64,000 bases of DNA from JAIVJZ01 sp036386515. GTDB taxonomy: Bacteria; Acidobacteriota; Blastocatellia; Pyrinomonadales; Pyrinomonadaceae. Each line of letters starts with the position of its first letter. Position 1 is the first letter of the stretch. The notes beneath the pieces are model-generated. The model did no database searches, had not been told where the DNA came from, and was given only the letters and a program-made list of their open reading frames with translations. The stretch is taken from assembly GCA_036386515.1 (NCBI GenBank), contig DASVVO010000102.1, positions 1-64,000 on the forward strand. Direction: 5' to 3'. Shown here piece by piece: positions 27,246 through 34,469 of this stretch. The translations under genes were made by a program, and so were the position numbers.

Positions 27246-28931
27246 ATGCGCGTCACTATCGGCCAGATCAACACGACGAACGGCGACTACGAAGGCAACG
27301 TCGCGCAATGCTTGCGCGCCATCGAACGCGCGCGCGCGGACGGGAGCGACCTCGTGGTGCTGCCGGAGGTCGCCGTGCAGGGCTACATGTCCTTCGACTG
27401 GTTCATGGATCGAGACGTGATCGCACACGCGACAGAACCGCTCGACCAAATCGTGGCGGCGAGCGCGGGGCTGACCGTCATCGTCGGCACGGTGCGCCCG
27501 ACTGGGCAGACGCAAGGGCGCAGGCTCTACAACTCCGCGGCCGTCATCTCCGACGGCAAGCTCATCGGCTACGCCGACAAAACCCTGCTCCCCGAATACG
27601 ACGTGTTCGACGACCCGCGCTACTTCGAGCCGGCGCGCGAGCGCAGGCTGTTCGAGATCAAGGGCGTGCGCGTCGGCATCGCCGTCTGCGAAGACATGTG
27701 GAACGACAAGACCTACTGGCGCGAACGACTCTACGCGAACGACCCGACCGACGAGTTGATCGCGCTGGGCGCGGAGGTCATCGTCTCGATCAACGCCTCG
27801 CCCTTCAACAAGGGCAAGATGGGCGAGCGTTGCAAGATGGTCTCGCACCGCGCGAAGGCGGTCGGGCTGCCCATCGTCTTCGTCAACCTCGTCGGCGCGA
27901 ACGACGGCGTCATCTTCGACGGCGCATCAATCGTCACGGATCACAAGGGGCAGATCATCTTGCAGGCGCCGCCCTTCAAAGAGTTTTACGGCTCGGTCGA
28001 TCTCGACTGCGACGCGTGCGACACCTACTGCCTGCCGGGCGACGACCTCCAAACCATTCACGACGCGCTCGTCCTCGGCATCCGCGACTACGCGCACAAG
28101 AATCGCTTCGAGCGCGCCGTGCTCGGTCTCTCCGGCGGCATCGACTCGTCGCTCGTCGCCGCGCTGGCCTGCGAAGCACTCGGCGCGGAGAACGTGTTGT
28201 CGGTCATGATGCCTTCGCCGTTCTCTTCGCGCGGGAGCGTGGACGATTCCGTCGCGCTCGGCAAAAATCTGGGGATGCCCACCATCGAACACCCGATCAG
28301 CGCGGCCTACGAGGTGCTCGTCCGCGAACTCAAGTTGGAGCATCCCGCCACGGGCTTGGAAGAGATCGCGCGGCAGAACACGCAGTCGCGCCTGCGCGGC
28401 AACATCCTGATGGCGATCTCGAACGCGGAAGGCCGCCTGCTGCTTTCAACCGGCAACAAATCGGAACTCGCCCTCGGCTACTGCACGCTCTACGGCGACA
28501 CGAACGGCGGCCTCGCCGTCCTCGGCGACGTGCTCAAGACGGAGGTCTGGGCGCTCTCGCGCTACGTCAACCGCGAGCGCGAGACCATCCCCGTCAGCGT
28601 CATCGAAAAACGCCCCTCCGCCGAACTCGCCCCCGATCAGTTCGACGATCAATCGCTGCCGCCCTACGACAAACTCGACCCCATTCTCAAACTCTACTTC
28701 GAACGCAAAGCCACGCCCGAAGAGATCGTCGCCGCCGGGCACGACCAGCAACTCATCTACGACGTGCTCAACCGCGTCGAATCGCCCGCCAACGAATTCA
28801 AGCGGCGGCAACTCCCGCCCACGCTCATCATCTCCCGCCACGCCATCGGCATCGGGCGTCGCCGTCCGGTGACGCACCGCTACCGGCGGCAGGTGTTGAA
28901 GGCCGTGGAGCGGGCGGGGGAGTCGTCATAG
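27246..28931 (+). CDS. nadE: Glutamine-dependent NAD+ synthetase
   Basis: This cytosolic enzyme has 561 residues and amidates nicotinic acid adenine dinucleotide to NAD+. The N-terminal nitrilase-like glutaminase domain has LPEVAVQGY (catalytic Glu), the Lys in DKTLLPEYDVFDD and the Cys in GIAVCEDMW. The synthetase domain has the PP-loop LSGGIDSSLVAALA (about residue 295) and STGNKSELALGYCTLYGD. Length and domain order match bacterial two-domain NadE. The quinolinate synthase gene nadA lies 20 kb away, so the NAD pathway genes are not clustered. Start ATG 27246 follows GAAGGG by 8 bases. Confidence 0.96.
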   Translation: MRVTIGQINTTNGDYEGNVAQCLRAIERARADGSDLVVLPEVAVQGYMSFDWFMDRDVIAHATEPLDQIVAASAGLTVIVGTVRPTGQTQGRRLYNSAAVISDGKLIGYADKTLLPEYDVFDDPRYFEPARERRLFEIKGVRVGIAVCEDMWNDKTYWRERLYANDPTDELIALGAEVIVSINASPFNKGKMGERCKMVSHRAKAVGLPIVFVNLVGANDGVIFDGASIVTDHKGQIILQAPPFKEFYGSVDLDCDACDTYCLPGDDLQTIHDALVLGIRDYAHKNRFERAVLGLSGGIDSSLVAALACEALGAENVLSVMMPSPFSSRGSVDDSVALGKNLGMPTIEHPISAAYEVLVRELKLEHPATGLEEIARQNTQSRLRGNILMAISNAEGRLLLSTGNKSELALGYCTLYGDTNGGLAVLGDVLKTEVWALSRYVNRERETIPVSVIEKRPSAELAPDQFDDQSLPPYDKLDPILKLYFERKATPEEIVAAGHDQQLIYDVLNRVESPANEFKRRQLPPTLIISRHAIGIGRRRPVTHRYRRQVLKAVERAGESS

Positions 28932-28993
28932 GGAAGAGGTTGGGAGATGTTTTGAAAGTGAGAGGTGTTTTGAAGGTGAGTGGCCTGGGGATT

Positions 28994-29038
28994 TGATTCT
29001 CACGCAGAGGCGCGGAGATCACGCGGAGGGCGCAGAGG
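28994..29038. repeat. Half copy of the GxxExxY-associated repeat
   Basis: CACGCAGAGGCGCGGAGATC and the following GCGGAGGGCGCAGAGG match the left arm of the inverted repeat at 29489-29586. This copy ends 3 bases before the GxxExxY ATG. Confidence 0.8.
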
Positions 29039-29041
29039 AAG

Positions 29042-29432
29042 ATGGGCGGGCACCTTAATCACCTTACGGAATCAATTATCGGAGCGGCGATGGAGGTTCA
29101 CCGGACGCTGGGGCCGGGTTTGCTTGAGTCGGTATATCAGGAATGCCTGTGTCGTGAGTTTCTGGTGCGGGGCATTCCGTTCGAGCGTGAACGAGCGTTG
29201 CCGTTAGAGTATAAGGGCGTTCATCTGGAGTGCGGTTATCGTCTGGATATTCTGGTGGCGAACGCGGTGGTGGTCGAAGTGAAAAGCAGTCGAAGCCATT
29301 GCGCCGGTGCATGAGGCGCAGGTTTTAACTTACTTGCGTCTGGGCGGGTGGCGGGTGGGATTGTTGCTTAATTTCAACGTGGCGGCGTTAAGGCAGGGGA
29401 TTCGGCGGAAGGTTCTGGGGTTTGAGGGATAG
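29042..29432 (+). pseudogene. GxxExxY family protein, frameshifted
   Basis: The first 80 codons give MEVHRTLGPGLLESVYQECL, containing the family-naming G-x-x-E-x-x-Y, and RLDILVANAVVVEVK, which resembles a PD-(D/E)xK nuclease core. At the A run 29282-29285 there is one base too many. Removing one A restores AVEAIAPVHEAQVLTYLRLG and a normal C-terminus ending at 29432. The gene is thus a +1 frameshifted copy, or one with a sequencing error. It lies between a half copy and a full copy of a repeat known to accompany this family. Function of the family is unknown. Confidence 0.85.
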
Positions 29433-29488
29433 GTTGATCTTTGAATGGAGTCAGGTTTACGCGGAGGTTGAACTTTGGTTAAATCAGG

Positions 29489-29586
29489 TTCACGCAGAGG
29501 CGCGGAGATCGAGCAGAGAAACGCGGAGGCTTGAATGCCGTTCAAGCCTCCGCGCCCTCCGCGCGATCTCCGCGCCTCTGCGTGAA
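29489..29586. repeat. Long inverted repeat following the GxxExxY gene
   Basis: Outer arms of 23 bp (29489-29511 and 29564-29586) and inner arms of 14 bp (29522-29535 and 29541-29554) are perfect complements. The outer arm shares its sequence with the half copy at 28994. The stem could end transcription or be a mobile repeat unit. Confidence 0.88.
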
Positions 29587-29638
29587 TCTCTTCCTCCCCT
29601 ACACCCAATCAGACCAACAACAACGCTAACCACACTCC

Positions 29639-30502
29639 CTACGAGATCGAGACGAGCGCGGGCGACATCTCGCCTGCGGGGTCGGCGTGGCCGATTGCGG
29701 AGTCGAGTTCCGCCTCGATGTCTCCGGCGGAGACGGGCGCGAGTTTGCGGAAGTCGAAGAGTGCGGGGTCGAGCAGGTGGGAGGGCACGGCGTTGCCGAG
29801 CGCGGTCAGCATCGAACTGCGGATGTTCGGAATCTCCCGCTCCAACTCCGCGACGAGCCGCTTGATGCGCGCGCGCTTCAGATTCGACTGTGAGCCGCAC
29901 AGGTCGCAGGGGATGATCGGAAACTCTTTCAGCGCGGCATACTCGGCGATGTCCGTTTCGCGGCAATAGGCGAGCGGGCGGATGACGGTGTTCAGCCCGT
30001 CGTTTGAGCGCAGGACGGGCGGCATCGCTTTGAGTTGGCCGACGAAGAAGATGTTGAGCAGGAAGGTCGCGATGATGTCGTCGGCGTGGTGGCCGAGCGC
30101 GATCTTGGTGCAGCCTTCTTCCTGCGCGATGGAGTAGATGATGCCGCGCCGGAGACGCGAGCAGACCGAGCAGTAAGTTTTCCCTTCGGGCACGAGCCGC
30201 TTGACGATGGAATACGTGTCGCGCTCGACGATGCGAAACGGCACGCCGCGCTCCGAGAGGTAAGCGGGCAACACGTCGGCGGGGAAGTTCGGCTGCTTCT
30301 GGTCGAGATTGACGGCGAGCAGGTCGAAATGGACGGGCGCGCGCTCGCGCACGTCGAGCAGGAGGTCGAGCAGCGTGTAGCTGTCTTTGCCGCCGGAGAG
30401 ACAGACCATCACGCGGTCGCCGTCGGCGATCATTCCGAAGTCTTTGATCGCCTCGCCCATCTGCCTGAGCAGCTTCGTCTTGATTTTGCTTTCGATAAAC
30501 AT
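29639..30502 (-). CDS. ttcA: TtcA-like tRNA 2-thiolation protein (ATP pyrophosphatase)
   Basis: This tRNA-modifying enzyme has 287 residues. It carries the PP-loop CLSGGKDSYTLL (about residue 36), the CSVC pair in YCSVCSRLRRG (about residue 110) and CDLCGSQSNLKR (about residue 200). Two CxxC pairs holding an iron-sulfur cluster plus the PP-loop define TtcA, which makes 2-thiocytidine at tRNA position 32. It is distinct from TilS, so it does not serve the tRNA-Ile2 at 16216. The start at 30502 gives MFIESKIKTKLLRQMGEA, as in homologues. Upstream 30503-30790 shows no gene. Confidence 0.9.
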   Translation of the reverse strand: MFIESKIKTKLLRQMGEAIKDFGMIADGDRVMVCLSGGKDSYTLLDLLLDVRERAPVHFDLLAVNLDQKQPNFPADVLPAYLSERGVPFRIVERDTYSIVKRLVPEGKTYCSVCSRLRRGIIYSIAQEEGCTKIALGHHADDIIATFLLNIFFVGQLKAMPPVLRSNDGLNTVIRPLAYCRETDIAEYAALKEFPIIPCDLCGSQSNLKRARIKRLVAELEREIPNIRSSMLTALGNAVPSHLLDPALFDFRKLAPVSAGDIEAELDSAIGHADPAGEMSPALVSIS

Positions 30503-30790
30503 TTCAACCAGCCAGCCGCGCCCCTTACCTGAGCGCGCGCCTGAATTTCTCCCCGGCCTCTAAACTCTCCGCGCTTGACCGAAACGCTTCCTCCGCCCCG
30601 CGCCGACGAAGCGACAGAGTTCAGAGTATCGCCGAAGACCGCGTGCGGGTTCAACCCGCGAACCGCGCCTGCACGCAAACCTAGCGCGACCGGCATAACG
30701 CCATCGCAATAAACTTTCAACGCCCCTGCAACCTCACGCCGCGCGCCGTGGCCTATATTCTCTCGCAACGAACATTCCTTCAATGAGGAA

Positions 30791-30836
30791 TAAAAACGCG
30801 AAAGTGTCCGGCTTGGGGGAGTCTGACGCTTTCGCG
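30791..30836 (-). terminator. Rho-independent terminator, minus strand
   Basis: CGCGAAAG (30797-30804) pairs with CTTTCGCG (30829-30836). On the minus strand the stem is followed by TTTTT at 30796-30792. It may end transcripts coming from the dienelactone hydrolase gene. Confidence 0.65.
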
Positions 30837-30920
30837 CTCCTTCAAGTCAGGTCAGGTAGATTAGGTTACACGCGACACGGGTCGCGGGTCTCGAACCAGG
30901 ACAGCAGAGTCAGCATGAAC

Positions 30921-30962
30921 GAAAGGGCAGACCTTAAACGCCGGGTCTGCCCTTTCTCTTTT
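30921..30962 (+). terminator. Rho-independent terminator, plus strand
   Basis: A perfect 13-bp stem (30921-30933 with 30944-30956) is followed by TCTTTT. No coding gene on the plus strand precedes it within 500 bp, so it may end a small RNA or an unrecognised transcript. Confidence 0.7.
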
Positions 30963-31017
30963 AAGCGCGCCCGCCGCCGCTGTGACGACCGACCGTCCCG
31001 CGCGGCTTTCTCGTCGT

Positions 31018-31710
31018 CTACGCCTGCGGCGCGCCCAAATGTTCGCGTAAGAATTTGAGGGTGCGCCGCCACGCGTCGGCGGCGGCGTCGGCGTTGTAGA
31101 CCGCGGGGCGTGCGTCGTTGAAGAAGGCGTGATCGGCGTCGTCGTAGACGTGTATCTCCGCCGACTTGCCGAGCGATTTCAGTTTCGCGTCGAGTTCGCG
31201 CGCGAGCGCGGGCGTGGCGAAGTCGTCGCGTTCGGCGTAGAGGCCGAGCAGCGGGGCGCGCATGTTTTCGAGGTCGGGCTTGACCTTCGGGTGGCCGCCG
31301 TAGAACACGACGCACGCGCCGACCTGTTCGTTCTTCGAGGCGGCGTAGAGCGAGAGCGCGCCGCCCATGCAGAAGCCGATTGTGCCGACCGTCGCGCCGG
31401 AGACGCTCTCGTGCGCGAGCAGGTACTCGATCGCGCCGCGCAAATCTTTCTCCGCCCGCTCGATGTCGAGAGCCATCATCAGCTTGCCCGCCTCGTCGGG
31501 CGAAGTGGTGGAGCGGCCGTGGTAGAGGTCTGGCGCGAGCGCGACGAAGCCTTCGGCGGCGAAGCGTTCACACACGTTTTTGATGTGCGGCACGAGTCCC
31601 CACCATTCCTGAATGACGACGACGCCCGCGCCGCTCCCCCCTTCGGGCACGGCCAGATAGCCTGCGGCCGTGCCGCCGTTGCTTTTGAATTCGACCATCT
31701 CGTTCGGCAT
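31018..31710 (-). CDS. Dienelactone hydrolase family protein
   Basis: This alpha/beta hydrolase has 230 residues. GTIGFCMGGALSL (about residue 123) has the nucleophile Cys in place of Ser, as in dienelactone hydrolases. LYAERDDFATP supplies the Asp, and DDADHAFFND supplies the His. The family opens lactone rings such as 4-carboxymethylenebutenolide, but many members have other ester substrates. MPNEMVEFKSNGG is a good N-terminus with GGGAGAAG just upstream on the minus strand. It stands alone, divergent from the bactofilin gene. Confidence 0.92.
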   Translation of the reverse strand: MPNEMVEFKSNGGTAAGYLAVPEGGSGAGVVVIQEWWGLVPHIKNVCERFAAEGFVALAPDLYHGRSTTSPDEAGKLMMALDIERAEKDLRGAIEYLLAHESVSGATVGTIGFCMGGALSLYAASKNEQVGACVVFYGGHPKVKPDLENMRAPLLGLYAERDDFATPALARELDAKLKSLGKSAEIHVYDDADHAFFNDARPAVYNADAAADAWRRTLKFLREHLGAPQA

Positions 31711-31786
31711 AAACTTCTCCCGTGCGACATCCCGATGTTGTTCTCTGCGGGCATTGATTGCCGGAGCAGTTTAGTCGAAAAGCCTC

Positions 31787-31881
31787 GAATCGTGAATCGT
31801 CGCACGCCAATCGAAGCCCGTGGGTTTTCCCGTTTGTTGATCGACGATCGGCGAGGCACGGCTTTTAACGATTCACGATTC
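31787..31881. repeat. Inverted repeat with 14-bp arms upstream of the bactofilin gene
   Basis: GAATCGTGAATCGT (31787-31800) and ACGATTCACGATTC (31868-31881) are perfect complements around a 67-base loop. It lies between divergent genes, so it is not a terminator for either gene; it may be a dispersed repeat. Confidence 0.7.
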
Positions 31882-32044
31882 ACTTCTTTTCCGCTATCAT
31901 CACGGGCAAGTAGAGACGCGGAAGTTTTTGCGGCGGCTAAGAGTTGGCCGCAAACGTTCGCCGCCGTCGGCAACCCTACGATCTGTATCCAATTTCCATC
32001 GCCATCAAGCGCATTAACCCTAGAGATAGTGAAGGGAGACCTAG

Positions 32045-32812
32045 ATGTTTAGACCGGGAAGAAATACTAAAGACCAACCGGGCGGCGAGCACCCGAGCGA
32101 GCAACCCCAACCGGCGACTTCCGCTTTCGGCAACACGGCGGCAGACGCACAGAGTCGCAATTCCACGACCGCAGATCAAACCTCTTCAACCGGAGCACGG
32201 AACATGAGCGAAACTCAACCGACCACCACGCGCGCCGTCAGCGAAAGTGAATCGCTTGCGCGCGACATCAAGGAAGGCACTCTCAGCGGCTTTGTCGGCA
32301 ACGGCACGACCCTCACGGGCGAAGCCAACTTCAAAGGCATGCTGCGCGTTGACGGCCATCTCTCGGGGCGCGTCAGTTCGCAGGACGGCACGCTCATCGT
32401 CTCCACGGGCGGGCAGGTGGACGCCGACGTGGAAGTCTCCGTCGCGCAAATCTACGGCACGGTCGTCGGCAACGTCACGGCCACCAAGCGGATCGAACTC
32501 GGCCGCGTCGCCAAAGTGACGGGCGACATCCAGACGCCCGCGCTCGTCATCGAGCAGGGCGCGGTCTTCGAGGGCAGTTGCCGCATGCAGCAGATCAAAG
32601 ACGCGCAGGCCAAGCAGCAGGACGGCCGCACCGCCTCCGCCACCGGCGGCGCCGCTTCCACCTCGTCAACGGCTTCCTCGTCCACGTCCGCTACGACCCC
32701 CGGAGGCACATCCGCCCGGCTGTCCGATGGCGCACCGGGCGCACCGGCCGCCGCGAGCGCGACGGGCACGCCGGCCGGTGCGCGCGACGCGACGCCCGCC
32801 AAGACCTCCTGA
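32045..32812 (+). CDS. Bactofilin (polymer-forming cytoskeletal protein)
   Basis: This 255-residue protein has a central right-handed beta-helix (about residues 75-185) with regular hydrophobic repeats, for example GFVGNGTTLTGEANFKGMLR and IYGTVVGNVTATKRIELG. Disordered Ser/Thr/Gln-rich N-terminal and Ala/Thr-rich C-terminal tails flank it. Bactofilins polymerise without nucleotide beneath the membrane and organise cell-wall or polar structures. AGGGAGAC lies 9 bases before ATG 32045. An internal ATG at residue 54 could give a shorter form. A 54-bp perfect palindrome follows the gene. Confidence 0.9.
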   Translation: MFRPGRNTKDQPGGEHPSEQPQPATSAFGNTAADAQSRNSTTADQTSSTGARNMSETQPTTTRAVSESESLARDIKEGTLSGFVGNGTTLTGEANFKGMLRVDGHLSGRVSSQDGTLIVSTGGQVDADVEVSVAQIYGTVVGNVTATKRIELGRVAKVTGDIQTPALVIEQGAVFEGSCRMQQIKDAQAKQQDGRTASATGGAASTSSTASSSTSATTPGGTSARLSDGAPGAPAAASATGTPAGARDATPAKTS

Positions 32813-32830
32813 GGCGCAGGCAGCATTAAA

Positions 32831-32884
32831 AAGGCAAAAGCGGAGACGTGCGATATTAATATCGCACGTCTCCGCTTTTGCCTT
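32831..32884. terminator. 54-bp perfect palindrome after the bactofilin gene
   Basis: Arms 32831-32857 and 32858-32884 are exact reverse complements with no spacer; the centre is ATATTAATAT. As RNA it would form a very stable hairpin ending in a CTTTTGCCTT side. It lies 19 bases after the stop codon and is probably a terminator working both ways. Confidence 0.75.
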
Positions 32885-32970
32885 CGTGCCTACAGCCGTA
32901 ACCGGACGCGCTGCGCCGGCAGAAACGCCTGACACCTCAAAACTGCTTCATGGGTGATCCAGGCCGTGTC

Positions 32971-33762
32971 TTAAACCATAGCGCATGCAACCATTGATGC
33001 CACGGCGACAACCGCTAACACATCACAGGCACTGGTAAAGTAGCCGTTTTCGTTAACACAGTCGTCATGCGCGAGACAGGCGGCCGTGTAACAGCCGGAG
33101 CAACCCCAGCAACCCGGCCCGCAGCAGCCATGACATTCCCCAAAGTTCGCTGAGTTATTAGTAGTACATTTGAGATAGGAAACTTTTTGTGCGGTGACGT
33201 GCGCTTGTCCTTTAATCTTTGGCAAAGAACCGGCCGACGCCCCTTCTGGCGGCCCTTCTCCCAGCAGCAGGGCGATAACCGCAAACCCGACTAACAACTT
33301 TTGATTCTTATCTGTTCTGTGTAGCGACAGGTTATATAACAGACCTCTCACGAGGGTTGCCTCTTCCGTGATGGAGAACGAGAACAGCGCATTGCTATCC
33401 GATTGGGGGAGAAGCGTCTTATTCACCATGTCGATTATCAGGTTGCCCGTCGGAAATTTGACGGTCATCGTGTCGCCTTCGCGTATGCACTCTGCGAGCA
33501 GAGTATTGTCCGGCCTCAGGATACGACCCCTGAACGCTCGTTTTGAGAGGAAGACGCTGTCATACGAATAAACCCTTCTCGCCTTTCTATAGGTTCCCGA
33601 ACTACCTTCGGCGCTAAAGGAATGTTGAAGTTGTCCGTCGTTTGAGATGTGCCGGGCGGGAACGCCGGACAAAACCAGAAAGAGAAGAAGACTTGCGGCC
33701 AAGAGAGATGTCGGCAAAGACTTGCGATTGATGGCGAGGTATTTGTTGGAGGTGATTTTCAT
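32971..33762 (-). CDS. Secreted protein with phospholipase A2-like cysteine-rich domain
   Basis: This 263-residue protein has a signal peptide (LLAASLLLFLVLSGVPA). The middle region (residues about 40-170) is not recognised. The C-terminal 70 residues hold CHGCCGPGCWGCSGCYTA followed by ACLAHDDCVNENGY. The CxxHDxC arrangement matches the active-site His-Asp pair of secreted phospholipase A2, and the Gly/Cys-rich segment before it resembles the calcium loop. This is motif reading only. GC content and codon use look lower than the neighbours, hinting at recent acquisition. The hydrophobic end LAVVAVASMVACAMV could be a membrane segment. Confidence 0.65.
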   Translation of the reverse strand: MKITSNKYLAINRKSLPTSLLAASLLLFLVLSGVPARHISNDGQLQHSFSAEGSSGTYRKARRVYSYDSVFLSKRAFRGRILRPDNTLLAECIREGDTMTVKFPTGNLIIDMVNKTLLPQSDSNALFSFSITEEATLVRGLLYNLSLHRTDKNQKLLVGFAVIALLLGEGPPEGASAGSLPKIKGQAHVTAQKVSYLKCTTNNSANFGECHGCCGPGCWGCSGCYTAACLAHDDCVNENGYFTSACDVLAVVAVASMVACAMV

Positions 33763-33903
33763 GGAATCCTTTGTGAGAGTGAATCTTGGATCGGCAGAGC
33801 TTTGGGGCGGAGTTTACAGCACTGCCCGATGCTGGTAAAGTCTGTTACCTCAACGCAAAGTAGGTCGTTGCGAAATCCTCAGCAATCAAGGAAACGTGAA
33901 CTT

Positions 33904-34272
33904 ATGAATAGACCTGATTGGCGACTCAACGCGGCGGCTTTAATTACAGGCTTGCTCCTGATTCCGGCGCGAGTCTTCCTCATGTTCGTCTTCCCTATCT
34001 TCAACCTCGGCGAAATGATCTTATTCGCCACCGCCGCCGCCCTCCTCGCTTATTGCTTCAGGGTCAGGCCGTCGTGGTGGGTCGCGGCCATGTTCCTGCC
34101 GGTGTTTCTCTTTGTGCTGCTCATCGTTGTGTCGTGGCTCGGCATGAGCAACTTACGTCAAGGCATCGGCGTCGGCCACGTCGTCTCTCTCGTACTCATT
34201 CCCCTCTCGACACTCATCGGGGCACACTACGGAAGTAAGATAGTGAGCCAGACCCTCAAAGTTCAGGTATAA
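33904..34272 (+). CDS. Small multi-pass membrane protein
   Basis: This 122-residue protein has four hydrophobic segments (about residues 10-30, 35-52, 58-78 and 88-108) with short charged ends and no recognised domain. ATG 33904 follows AAGGAAACG. It is divergent from the phospholipase-like gene. No function can be assigned. Confidence 0.6.
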   Translation: MNRPDWRLNAAALITGLLLIPARVFLMFVFPIFNLGEMILFATAAALLAYCFRVRPSWWVAAMFLPVFLFVLLIVVSWLGMSNLRQGIGVGHVVSLVLIPLSTLIGAHYGSKIVSQTLKVQV

Positions 34273-34347
34273 AAACCTCCGTCTCCCGCTCTCTGGTCAA
34301 ACCTGTCCGCCCGCGTTCCGCAGGGAAAATCTCTGTGTGTGTCCCGC

Positions 34348-34378
34348 TTGAGTCGTGATGGCGCGCCTATGCTACAAT
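34348..34378 (+). promoter_or_regulatory. Extended -10 promoter of the oxidoreductase operon
   Basis: TGCTACAAT (34370-34378) is an extended -10 element, and a weak TTGAGT lies 19 bases upstream of it. Transcription would start about 85 bases before the ATG at 34470. Confidence 0.6.
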
Positions 34379-34469
34379 GCGCCTGAGCCGGACAAACCGA
34401 AGTGTTTCTACCGCGAAGTTGGCGCTTCGTTATCTTCCCAAAAAAATAGAAGGGTTCATCAAGACATTT

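Noticed and set aside
30841..30962. Signal recognition particle RNA, because of GTCAGGTCAGG
   Set aside because: The GGAAGCAGC part of the conserved SRP loop and the expected helix are absent.
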